10,790 nucleotides of DNA, taken from NCBI GenBank assembly GCA_021780395.1, contig JAJXYU010000039.1:1-10790 (forward strand), given 5' to 3'. Below are positions 1-6,093 of the stretch, piece by piece. This stretch comes from Pseudomonadota bacterium. Its GTDB lineage: Bacteria > Pseudomonadota > Gammaproteobacteria > Steroidobacterales > Steroidobacteraceae. The stretch's first letter is position 1; every line of letters begins with the position of its first letter. The notes beneath the pieces are model-generated. The model saw only the letters and a program-made list of their open reading frames with translations. It did no database searches and was not told where the DNA came from. The position numbers and the translations under genes are program-made.

Positions 1-114
1 CTCGTGCTTCTCGACGATGACCGTGTCGGTCGCGCCTTCGAGCGCGAGGTGATAGGCGAGGCTGGCACCCATGATGCCGCCGCCGACGATGACGATCTGT
101 GCGTGTGTTTTCAT
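1..114 (-). CDS. FAD-dependent oxidoreductase (DAO/dimethylglycine-sarcosine dehydrogenase-like), N-terminal fragment
   Basis: Only the first 38 codons lie in the window; the frame is open to base 1. The ATG is at 114-112. After a few residues the protein reads QIVIVGGGIMGASLAYHLA, the GxGxxG dinucleotide-binding beta-alpha-beta fold that opens DAO-family FAD enzymes. A second strand ending in VIVEKHE follows, whose acidic residue normally contacts the FAD ribose. The GGGIMGAS wording is common in sarcosine and dimethylglycine dehydrogenase-like oxidases, but the substrate cannot be told from this piece. There is no signal peptide, so it is probably cytoplasmic. It is divergent from a LysR-type regulator, an arrangement in which the regulator usually controls its neighbour. 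A GGGAG lies about 13 nt before the ATG, so the ribosome site is weak. Confidence 0.8.
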   Translation of the reverse strand, partial: MKTHAQIVIVGGGIMGASLAYHLALEGATDTVIVEKHE

Positions 115-148
115 GCGATGAGACGGGCTCCCGATGGCGGATGACGAC

Positions 149-176
149 GATAAATTGAGCCTTGCTCGACAGACAA
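149..176 (-). promoter_or_regulatory. Candidate sigma70-type promoter for the oxidoreductase
   Basis: Read on the minus strand, TTGTCT (176-171) is followed after 16 nt by TTTATC (154-149). This is a fair -35/-10 pair, about 35 nt before the oxidoreductase ATG at 114. The stretch is much richer in A/T than anything around it, as expected of a promoter. It is a prediction from pattern only. Confidence 0.35.
157..167. promoter_or_regulatory. Small inverted repeat, possible LysR-regulator operator
   Basis: GAGC-CTT-GCTC is a perfect 4-bp-arm inverted repeat in the divergent oxidoreductase/LysR intergenic region. It lies inside the spacer of the candidate minus-strand promoter. LysR-type proteins bind short interrupted dyads in such regions. 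It does not fit the exact T-N11-A consensus, and short dyads are frequent by chance. Confidence 0.25.
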
Positions 177-223
177 ACGAATATTTTGATAGCTTAGCCC
201 CGGTTTTTTTTCGAGCATCCCCC

Positions 224-1150
224 GTGAATCGGACCAAACCGGTGGTCGGCTTGCCGACCTTGACCTGGCTGCGCGCGTTCGAGGCCGCGGCGCGGACCTC
301 GAGCTTCAGCGCCGCTGCGGCGGAGCTGAATCTCACGTCGGGCGCGATCGGCTACCAGATCCGCGCGCTCGAACGCCACCTCGGGTTCGCCCTGTTCGAA
401 CGGCTGCCGCGCGGCGTGCGCCTGACCGCGATGGGGGTCGCCTACCTGCCGCCCGTCCGCAAGGCGTTCGAGGAACTCGCGGACTCGACGATCGGCCTGT
501 TCGGCGGCGACGCGCGGGCGCAGATCACGGTGCACGCGCCGGTGAGCCTCGCCGCGCTGTGGCTCGCGCCCCACTTGCCGTCGTTCGCCGCGGCGCATCC
601 GTCGATCGACGTGCGGCTGTGCTCCGTGGTCTGGGACAACGCCTCGCCCGACGAGTCGACCGACCTCGAGATTCGATATGGCGATGGTCATTGGCTCGGC
701 TATCGCTCGGAGCGCTTCCTGAACCAGGGAATCCTCGCGGTCTGCAGCCCGACGCTGCGGCGCGAGGCCAACGGCGAGACCCGCGGCGAGGCCGGGTCGG
801 TCGCGCTGCTCGCGCGGCATCCGATCCACATCATGGGCTACGAGGATCACTGGCTGAGCGTGCAACGCGAACTGGGCCTGCGCGACGCCGGAACGCCGCG
901 CGGGCCGACCGTGGACACCTCGGTCGCCGCGCTAGAACTCGCCGCGAACGGCATGGGCTGCGCGCTCGCGCACCGGATCTTCGCGGCGCCGTACCTGCGC
1001 ACCGGCCGGCTGGTCACGGTGATCGACCGGGAATTCCGCGACCGCCGCTCGTATTTCGTCGTCATGCCCGAACGGGCGCGCCGCGTGCGCCGCGAAGTCG
1101 AGTCCTTCCGGGACTGGCTGCTGGAACTCGCCGCCGCCGAAATCGTCTGA
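224..1150 (+). CDS. LysR-type transcriptional regulator, GcvA-like
   Basis: A cytoplasmic DNA-binding regulator of about 308 aa, the usual LysR length. From the GTG at 224, the winged helix-turn-helix spans roughly residues 10-69. It includes LRAFEAAARTSSFSAAAAEL, a recognition helix around LTSGAIGYQIRALE, and the wing sequence LFERLPRGVRLT. The substrate-binding domain follows from about residue 92. The LPTLTWLRAFEAAAR opening is typical of the GcvA subgroup, which often controls amino-acid or amine catabolism genes. The frame is open upstream to an ATG at 134, which would add 30 residues. That extension is unusually A/T-rich, overlaps the probable divergent promoter and resembles no LysR N-terminus, so GTG 224 is preferred. 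Neither start has a good Shine-Dalgarno. The likely target is the divergent oxidoreductase, possibly together with its own gene; the inducer is unknown. Confidence 0.88.
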   Translation: MNRTKPVVGLPTLTWLRAFEAAARTSSFSAAAAELNLTSGAIGYQIRALERHLGFALFERLPRGVRLTAMGVAYLPPVRKAFEELADSTIGLFGGDARAQITVHAPVSLAALWLAPHLPSFAAAHPSIDVRLCSVVWDNASPDESTDLEIRYGDGHWLGYRSERFLNQGILAVCSPTLRREANGETRGEAGSVALLARHPIHIMGYEDHWLSVQRELGLRDAGTPRGPTVDTSVAALELAANGMGCALAHRIFAAPYLRTGRLVTVIDREFRDRRSYFVVMPERARRVRREVESFRDWLLELAAAEIV

Positions 1151-1153
1151 ACC

Positions 1154-1163
1154 GAGGCGCCTC
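1154..1163. repeat. 10-bp palindrome GAGGCGCCTC at convergent gene ends (copy 1)
   Basis: A perfect palindrome fills almost all of the 13 bp between the LysR stop (1150) and the stop of the convergent hybrid kinase (1164). The same ten bases recur at 4410-4419, at another convergent gene end. There is no T-tract, so it is not a classical intrinsic terminator on its own. It may be chance in GC-rich DNA. Confidence 0.3.
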
Positions 1164-2714
1164 TCATCCGCCAGTCCCGTCCGCGGCGACCGGGGGATCG
1201 CCGAGTGCGGTAATCGCTGCGGTCAGCGCGCCGGTGTCGACCGGCTTGCCCAGGAACCGGCACGACCGGATCGGCGCCCTGACGCCCCGGAGCAGCGAAT
1301 CGAGGTCGCCGCTCAACAGGATCGCGGGCAGTTCCCAGCCGAGCGTTTCACGCAAGTGGTGCAGCAGGTCGATCCCGGTCATCTCGGCGCCGAGCCGATA
1401 ATCGGCGAGCAGCAGGTCGCCCGCGCGCAGCTGCGGGGCGAGCGCGAGCGCCTCGCCGGGAGACCCGGCGCTGAGGACCCGGTAACCCGCGACCGTCAGG
1501 AACAGTTCGGTCGCGGTACGGACCGAGGCATTGTCCTCGACCAGCAGCAGACGGCCCCGCGCCGCAGGATCGACGATCGTCGGGTCGAGTCCGGCGGGCG
1601 TCGCACCCGAACCTTCCGAGCGCAGGGCCTCGCGCGCGATGCGCACCACGACGTGGGTTCCCTCGCCGACGGTCGAGCGCACGATCACCTGATAGCCGAG
1701 GAGCCGGGCCACCTCGCGCACGATCGCGAGCCCGAGACCGACGCCGAGACGCGGCGCTCCGGCCCGGTCGACCTGATAATACTCGTCGAAGATGCGCTCG
1801 AGCTTGTCGGCCGGGATTCCGATCCCGGTGTCCTCGACGCCGATGTCGAGGTGTTGCGGATCGATCCGCGCCATGACCCGGACGCCGCCCCGCTCGGTGT
1901 ACTTCAGCGCATTGCCGATCAGGTTCTGCAACAACTGGGTGAACAGCAGGCGGTCGGTCGACAAGGTCGCGTCGGGTCGGGAGAACTCGAGGCGCAGCGC
2001 TTTCGCGGCTGCGACGGAGTCGAACTCGCGATGCAGGTCCGCGAACACGGAGGCGAGCGACACGTCGTCGAGCTGCGGCTTGATCGCCCCCGACTCCAGG
2101 CGGCTCACGTCGAGGAGCCCGTCCAGCAACCGCGTGGCCGCATCGATCGCGAGTTCCTCGCGGTGCAACAAATCCTCGATGTCCGGACAGCCGTTCGCGA
2201 GCCGGCGCATCGCGGCGTTCAGCAGCCGGATCGTTTGCATCGGCTGGCGCAGGTCGTGGCTCGCGGTCGCGAGGAAGCGACTCTTCGCGCGGTTCGCGCG
2301 CTCGGCCTCCGCTCGGGCCGCGACCAGTGCGTCCCGCACCGACCGCCGCTCGGTCGCGTCCCGAATCGCGGCCGCAACGTAGCGCTCTCCCTGCCACTCG
2401 AACGGCGCGAGGCGGATTCCCGCCGGGAACTCCGAGCCGTCCGCGCGGCGGGCGTAGAGGTCCGAGACCCGGCTCCCCATCTCCCGGCTCTGGGGATCCT
2501 GGTGGAACTCGGCCACGTGGTTCGCATGACGCTCGCGGAACCGTTCCGGCAGGAGCACGTCGAGGGACCGACCGACCAGGGCCTCGGGCGCATAGCCGAG
2601 CACGGCACGCGCCGTCTCGTTCGCAAATCGGATCACCCCGCGCGAATCGACGGCGATCAGCGCGTCCGGGCTGAAATGCAACAGCTGTCGTGACAGCGCG
2701 GCTATGTCACTCAT
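1164..2714 (-). CDS. PAS-containing hybrid sensor histidine kinase/response regulator
   Basis: A 516-aa soluble hybrid kinase with no membrane segment, so it should sense a cytoplasmic cue. A PAS domain covers about residues 5-122 (FSPDALIAVDSRGVIRFANE near the start). A linker helix (130-145) leads to the HisKA domain with the H-box FLATASHDLRQPMQ, phospho-acceptor H153. The HATPase domain has an N-box NLIGNALKY (N264/N268), G1 DTGIGIP (D295) and G2 GVGLGLAI (324-331). A receiver domain occupies about 385-503, with acidic pair E393/D394, phospho-acceptor D438, S468 and K490 (FLGKPVD). All catalytic residues are intact. The SHDLRQP subtype often pairs with FixJ/NarL-type regulators, and such a regulator lies just across the divergent promoter region. 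There is no HPt domain, so the receiver must pass phosphate to a separate histidine protein or act as a switch or sink. I see no clear Shine-Dalgarno before the ATG at 2714. The ligand is unknown. Confidence 0.92.
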   Translation of the reverse strand: MSDIAALSRQLLHFSPDALIAVDSRGVIRFANETARAVLGYAPEALVGRSLDVLLPERFRERHANHVAEFHQDPQSREMGSRVSDLYARRADGSEFPAGIRLAPFEWQGERYVAAAIRDATERRSVRDALVAARAEAERANRAKSRFLATASHDLRQPMQTIRLLNAAMRRLANGCPDIEDLLHREELAIDAATRLLDGLLDVSRLESGAIKPQLDDVSLASVFADLHREFDSVAAAKALRLEFSRPDATLSTDRLLFTQLLQNLIGNALKYTERGGVRVMARIDPQHLDIGVEDTGIGIPADKLERIFDEYYQVDRAGAPRLGVGLGLAIVREVARLLGYQVIVRSTVGEGTHVVVRIAREALRSEGSGATPAGLDPTIVDPAARGRLLLVEDNASVRTATELFLTVAGYRVLSAGSPGEALALAPQLRAGDLLLADYRLGAEMTGIDLLHHLRETLGWELPAILLSGDLDSLLRGVRAPIRSCRFLGKPVDTGALTAAITALGDPPVAADGTGG

Positions 2715-2987
2715 GGGTTGGTCGCGTCCGCTGCAGGGCCGCCGGGCTCGGTGGCCCGAACTGCCGGGCTATCGTTTCAGTTTACCCGATCTGCCGCCGG
2801 CCCGGGACCCATAAGGGTGAGGCGCAAGCGGATCCGTGAAACCCGCGGCTGCGCCGGGCCGACGAATTCGGCACTCTGTCAGCCCGGTGGTTGGCTGAAA
2901 ATCATTTCTGGAGTCGATTCTCGGGGGTGCCGGCGTCGGGACGCCGGAGCCGTCAGTCTTGCCTGGGTCAGTACTTAAGGTGCAGCG
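2715..2987. other. Divergent intergenic region between the hybrid kinase and the short-kinase operon
   Basis: This 273-bp stretch has no convincing gene and must hold the promoters of both two-component units. For the minus-strand kinase, TAAACT (2784-2779) is a -10-like hexamer with no good -35. For the plus-strand operon, TTGGCT at 2891 is -35-like but has only a weak partner near 2914-2921. Its clearest feature is the perfect palindrome at 2930-2947. The promoter calls are weak. Confidence 0.5.
2930..2947. promoter_or_regulatory. 18-bp palindrome CCGGCGTC-GG-GACGCCGG
   Basis: Two perfect 8-bp arms separated by 2 bp lie about 40 nt before the start of the short kinase. The 2-base centre is too tight for an RNA loop without opening a pair, so a DNA operator for a dimeric regulator is the simpler reading. 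A 5'-leader hairpin is the alternative. An obvious candidate binder is the FixJ-like regulator encoded in the same operon, but this is inference. Confidence 0.45.
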
Positions 2988-3740
2988 ATGGACAGTAAAC
3001 CGCCCGCGGCGGAGTCGGGCGCGATCCTCAACCAATTGATGGAGATCGCGCGGATCTCAGCGCTCGCCGAAATGGCGAGCGGGATCGCTCACGAGCTCAA
3101 TCAGCCGCTCGGCGCGATCGCGACCTTCGCACAAGCCGGGGAACGGATGCTGAACCGCGCCGACCCGCTGCTCGCACCCGCACTCGACGTGTTCCGGCAA
3201 ATCAGCCAGGAGGCGCTCGGGGCCGGCGCAGGCATCCGCCGGATCCGCAGCCTGTTCGAGTACGAACCGGCGACCCGCGAGACCTGCCGGATGCCGGAGG
3301 TGGTCGAGGAGTTGCGACCGGTGCTCGAGATGCTCGCGCTGCGCGCACACGGCACGCTCGAGATCACCGAGGCGCGACCCGGTCTGCCCGAGGTGCCGAT
3401 CGACCGCCTGAAGGTTCAACACGTGCTGTTCGCCCTGGTGCAGAACGCGTTCGACGCGTCGGTCGAGCACGCCGCCGAGGCGCAGCCGCGGGTACGGATC
3501 GTGGTGACCGGTGACCGCTACGCGGTCGAGACCAGCGTGTTCGACACCGGCGCGGGCATCGCGCCGCAGATCCGTGAACAGCTGTTCCGCCCGTTCTTCA
3601 CGACCAAGGCGCGCGGCACCGGGCTCGGTCTGGCGTCGAGCCGCGCGATCATCGAAGCCCATGAAGGTACGATAGGATTCGAATTGCACCCCCAGGACGG
3701 GAGCCGTTTCTGGTTCCGCCTGCCAGCCGCGGCCAACTGA
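2988..3740 (+). CDS. Sensorless histidine kinase (FixL/TtrS-type catalytic core)
   Basis: A 250-aa protein that is almost only a kinase core; about 20 residues precede the dimerisation helices and there is no PAS, GAF or membrane segment. The H-box is MASGIAHELNQPLGAI with H35 and adjacent acid E36, the LNQP subtype seen in FixL, TtrS and similar kinases. The HATPase part has N-box VQNAFDA (N153, D156), G1 DTGAGI (D186), F-box FRPFFTTK (200-207) and G2 GTGLGLA, all intact, so it should bind ATP and phosphorylate itself. AAGGTG at 2977-2982 is a good ribosome site 5 nt before the ATG. It is followed 12 nt later by a FixJ-type regulator, its probable partner. A second 250-aa protein at 9378 is its degenerate paralogue. 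Its input is unclear: it may need a partner sensor or an accessory protein. Confidence 0.9.
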   Translation: MDSKPPAAESGAILNQLMEIARISALAEMASGIAHELNQPLGAIATFAQAGERMLNRADPLLAPALDVFRQISQEALGAGAGIRRIRSLFEYEPATRETCRMPEVVEELRPVLEMLALRAHGTLEITEARPGLPEVPIDRLKVQHVLFALVQNAFDASVEHAAEAQPRVRIVVTGDRYAVETSVFDTGAGIAPQIREQLFRPFFTTKARGTGLGLASSRAIIEAHEGTIGFELHPQDGSRFWFRLPAAAN

Positions 3741-3752
3741 CGAGGAGTCGGG

Positions 3753-4382
3753 ATGACGAAACCCACGGAGACGCAGAACGCGAGGGGCACGATCTACGTG
3801 GTCGACGACGACGACGGCATGCGGCGCGCGCTGACGCTGCTGCTCGGCACGGTCGGTTTCGACACCCGCGCGTACGCCCGCCCGAGCGAGTTCCTCGCGA
3901 ACCTGAAGCCCGACGAGCCCGGCTGCCTCGTGCTCGACATCCGGATGCCTGAAATGAGCGGCCTGGAACTACAGCAGCAGCTGAACCAGACCGGGTGCAT
4001 GCTGCCGGTGATCTTCATCACGGGACACGGGGACGTGCCGATGGCGGTTCAGGCGATGAAGGCCGGCGCGTTCGAGTTCATCCAGAAGCCGTTCCGCGAA
4101 CAGGACCTGCTCGACAAGGTGAACCACGCGCTGCGCCACGATGCCGAGAACCGGCAGGATCTCGCGCGCCGCGCGGAAGTGCTGAAGCGGCTGGAAACCC
4201 TGACGCCGCGGGAACGCCAGGTCATGGATCTGGTGGTCGAGGGCGGTGCGAACAAGGTGATCGCGATCGATCTCGGCCTGAGCGAACGCACGGTCGAGAT
4301 CCACCGCGCGAAGGTCATGGACAAGATGGGTGCGCGTTCAGTCGCGCACCTGGTCAAACTGCACATGATGATCGCCGAGTGA
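3753..4382 (+). CDS. FixJ/NarL-type two-component response regulator
   Basis: A 209-aa transcription factor. The receiver spans about residues 13-128, with acidic patch D18-D21, phospho-acceptor D62 (VLDIRMPEMSG), T90 (VIFITGHGD) and K112 (FIQKPF). The ITGHGDVPMAVQAMKAGAFEF wording is typical of the FixJ/TtrR subgroup. A LuxR-type helix-turn-helix follows at about 147-206 (LTPRERQVMDLVVEG, then LSERTVEIHRAKVM). Everything needed for phosphorylation and DNA binding is present. GAGGAG at 3742-3747 sits 5 nt before the ATG and 2 nt after the upstream kinase stop, so the two genes should be co-transcribed and their products work together. Its regulon cannot be read from sequence. hemN lies downstream and FixJ-type regulators control microaerobic genes in some proteobacteria, but no binding site was identified there. 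Confidence 0.93.
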   Translation: MTKPTETQNARGTIYVVDDDDGMRRALTLLLGTVGFDTRAYARPSEFLANLKPDEPGCLVLDIRMPEMSGLELQQQLNQTGCMLPVIFITGHGDVPMAVQAMKAGAFEFIQKPFREQDLLDKVNHALRHDAENRQDLARRAEVLKRLETLTPRERQVMDLVVEGGANKVIAIDLGLSERTVEIHRAKVMDKMGARSVAHLVKLHMMIAE

Positions 4383-4391
4383 TCCCGGCGG

Positions 4392-4408
4392 GCGCGCGGT
4401 CCGCGTGC
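4392..4408. repeat. GC-rich inverted repeat after the response regulator
   Basis: Arms 4392-4399 and 4401-4408 pair over 8 positions with one G-T wobble, just after the regulator stop at 4382. As RNA the loop would have to open at least one pair. There is no T-tract, so it is at best a weak or factor-assisted 3' end for the operon. Confidence 0.25.
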
Positions 4409-4409
4409 G

Positions 4410-4419
4410 GAGGCGCCTC
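4410..4419. repeat. 10-bp palindrome GAGGCGCCTC at convergent gene ends (copy 2)
   Basis: Identical to the palindrome at 1154-1163. It overlaps the stop codon of the candidate minus-strand mini-gene and lies 28 nt after the convergent regulator gene. A one-base variant lies inside the coding region near 8913-8922, so the word is not restricted to gene ends. Confidence 0.3.
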
Positions 4420-4507
4420 AGGGCGACTTGCCGGCCCGGCGCGATGCGTAGACGACGAACCCCACCATCAGCGCGAGCGTGATCGCTCCACGTACCAGGT
4501 CGCTCAT
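4418..4507 (-). CDS. Candidate 29-aa single-span membrane protein, FixQ/CcoQ-like in layout
   Basis: ATG at 4507-4505, TGA at 4420-4418. The protein opens MSDLVRGAITLALMVGFVVY and ends in a short basic tail with two arginines and one lysine. That gives one strongly hydrophobic helix (about residues 7-20) followed by positive charges, so an N-out, C-in inner-membrane orientation is predicted. GGAGA lies about 11 nt before the ATG. The helix preceded by (L)xRG and followed by RR resembles the start of FixQ/CcoQ, the small subunit of cbb3 cytochrome oxidase. It is about half the usual CcoQ length, and no ccoN, ccoO or ccoP is present here. The frame can be extended upstream to 4639, but that part is not protein-like. 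It may be a real mini-protein, a relic, or chance. Confidence 0.4.
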   Translation of the reverse strand: MSDLVRGAITLALMVGFVVYASRRAGKSP

Positions 4508-4529
4508 GTCCGACGATTCTCCGCTGGGT

Positions 4530-4593
4530 TTCCCGAGACCCCGGGAATCGTAGACGACCCGGATGCCCGCGCCCATACGGGGCGCACCGGGTC
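4530..4593. other. Two adjacent stem-loops upstream of the mini-gene and hemN
   Basis: Stem-loop 1: GACCCGG (4556-4562) pairs with CCGGGTC (4587-4593), and inside it GCGCCC (4569-4574) pairs with GGGCGC (4580-4585) around a 5-nt loop. Stem-loop 2: TTCCCG (4530-4535) pairs with CGGGAA (4542-4547) around 6 nt. Both lie between divergent starts, where a terminator is not expected. If transcribed from the minus strand they would form the leader of the 29-aa gene. Otherwise they could be a small RNA or operator dyads. The function is unknown. Confidence 0.4.
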
Positions 4594-4634
4594 CCTCTAA
4601 GTAGTCTCCCGCAGATGGACCGGATCGGCGGCGG

Positions 4635-4640
4635 TACAAT
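4635..4640 (+). promoter_or_regulatory. -10-like box TACAAT upstream of hemN
   Basis: TACAAT differs from the TATAAT consensus at one base and lies 43 nt before the hemN ATG. I see no good -35 at the expected distance, so an activator-dependent promoter is possible. I found no FNR-type TTGAT-N4-ATCAA site. Confidence 0.35.
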
Positions 4641-4682
4641 ACGGCGAGTATCCCCGGCGCGGTGGCGCGGGAGGCGGGCCGA

Positions 4683-6074
4683 ATGACGACCGACGTGCTG
4701 TTCGACGACGAATTGATGAGGCGTTACGATCGCGAGGGGCCGCGTTACACCTCGTATCCGACCGCGGTTCAGTTCCACGACGGCATCGGGCTGCCCGCGT
4801 ATGCGGAAGCCGCCGCGAGCAGCCCCGGCGCGCTCGCGAAAGCCCCGCTGTCCGTGTACGTGCACATTCCGTTCTGCCAGAGTCCCTGCTTCTATTGCGG
4901 TTGCAACAAGATCATCACCCGCCAGATGGACCAGGCGGACGCCTATCTGGAGCGCCTCGCGCGCGAGATCGAGCTGCGGAGCCGCCATTTCGACCGGACG
5001 CGCGAAGTCGAGCAGCTGCACTTCGGCGGCGGCACGCCGACGTTCCTGAGCCAGGACCGGCTGGCGTCGGTGATGAACGTGATCGACCGGCACTTCCGGC
5101 TGACGCGGGCAGCGACCCGCGACTATTCGATCGAGATCGATCCGCGTACGGTCGATCCGCCGCGCCTCGGGGCGCTGGTCGAACTCGGCTTCAACCGCGT
5201 GAGTCTCGGCGTCCAGGACTACGACCCCGAGGTCCAGCGCGCGATCAACCGATTCCAGCCGATCGACACCGTGACGCGCCTCGTCGATACCGCACGCGGG
5301 CTCGGCCTGCGATCGCTGAACTTCGACCTGATCTACGGCCTGCCGAAGCAAACGCCGCAGACCTTCGCCGCGACTCTCGACGCGGTCGTCGCCCAACGGC
5401 CGGACCGGCTTGCGGTCTACGGCTACGCCCACATGCCGCAGACCTTCAAGGCGCAGCGCAAGATCGTCGCGACCGACCTGCCGGGCCCGGCGGTGCGGCT
5501 CGAGTTGCTGAAGCTCGCGATCGACACGCTGACCGCCGCCGGATACCTGTACATCGGCATGGACCACTTCGCGCTGCCCGGCGATTCGCTCGCCCGTGCG
5601 CAGGCGAACGGCACGATGCACCGCACCTTCCAGGGATATACGACCCACGCGAGCCGTGATCTCGTGAGCCTCGGCGTGAGCGCGATCGGTCAGCTCGGCC
5701 GGCTCTACGTTCAGAACCAGAAAACGCTGTCGCTGTATTCGGCGATGCTCGACGAGGGACGTCTCCCGCTGCATCGCGGCGTTGCGATGACCGACGACGA
5801 TGTCGTGAGACGCGACGTGATCCATCGTATCATGTGCGACAACGCGATCGACGTCGATGCGGTCGAGCGGCGCTTCGGAATCGATTTCGACGACTATTTC
5901 GCGGACGAACTGCACCGACTCGACACCCTGGTCGACGACGGGCTCATCGAACGCGCCGCTCGTCGGATCGGGCTGACCCCCCGCGGACGCCTGCTGATGC
6001 GCAACGTCGCGATGGTCTTCGATGCGTACAAGAATGCCGGCGCCGGCGCGCCGCGTTTGTCACGAGTGATCTGA
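4683..6074 (+). CDS. hemN: Oxygen-independent coproporphyrinogen III oxidase (HemN)
   Basis: A radical-SAM enzyme that converts coproporphyrinogen III to protoporphyrinogen IX without oxygen, in cytoplasmic haem synthesis. From the ATG at 4683 it has 463 aa, matching the roughly 457-aa E. coli enzyme. The segment VYVHIPFCQSPCFYCGCNK carries the CxxxCxxCxC signature: C65, C69 and C72 for the 4Fe-4S cluster and C74 as the extra conserved cysteine. Y59 and H61 match conserved residues just before it. FGGGTPTFL (114-122) is the SAM-binding glycine motif, and the N-terminal RYTSYPTA is diagnostic of true HemN rather than HemW. A GTG at 4662 is in frame, but GGGAGG (4669-4674) is well spaced for the ATG at 4683. 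It converges on glpK with only 19 bp between stops. Its presence implies growth with little or no oxygen. Confidence 0.97.
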   Translation: MTTDVLFDDELMRRYDREGPRYTSYPTAVQFHDGIGLPAYAEAAASSPGALAKAPLSVYVHIPFCQSPCFYCGCNKIITRQMDQADAYLERLAREIELRSRHFDRTREVEQLHFGGGTPTFLSQDRLASVMNVIDRHFRLTRAATRDYSIEIDPRTVDPPRLGALVELGFNRVSLGVQDYDPEVQRAINRFQPIDTVTRLVDTARGLGLRSLNFDLIYGLPKQTPQTFAATLDAVVAQRPDRLAVYGYAHMPQTFKAQRKIVATDLPGPAVRLELLKLAIDTLTAAGYLYIGMDHFALPGDSLARAQANGTMHRTFQGYTTHASRDLVSLGVSAIGQLGRLYVQNQKTLSLYSAMLDEGRLPLHRGVAMTDDDVVRRDVIHRIMCDNAIDVDAVERRFGIDFDDYFADELHRLDTLVDDGLIERAARRIGLTPRGRLLMRNVAMVFDAYKNAGAGAPRLSRVI

Positions 6075-6093
6075 CGCACGCCGCAACGGACGC

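Noticed and set aside
134..154. MADDDDK at the upstream LysR start looks like an enterokinase tag site
   Set aside because: It lies in the probable promoter region before the preferred GTG start. The resemblance is a chance product of a GATGAC repeat, with no other vector sequence around it.
1383..1394. 12-bp palindrome CTCGGCGCCGAG
   Set aside because: It lies inside the receiver coding region of the hybrid kinase and is easily produced by local codon use.
4338..5915. 525-codon antisense open frame over hemN
   Set aside because: A codon-position shadow of hemN. The sequence has no recognisable fold, whereas HemN motifs are unmistakable on the plus strand.
6075..6093. Terminator between hemN and glpK
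   Set aside because: The 19-bp junction has no stem or T-tract that I can support.
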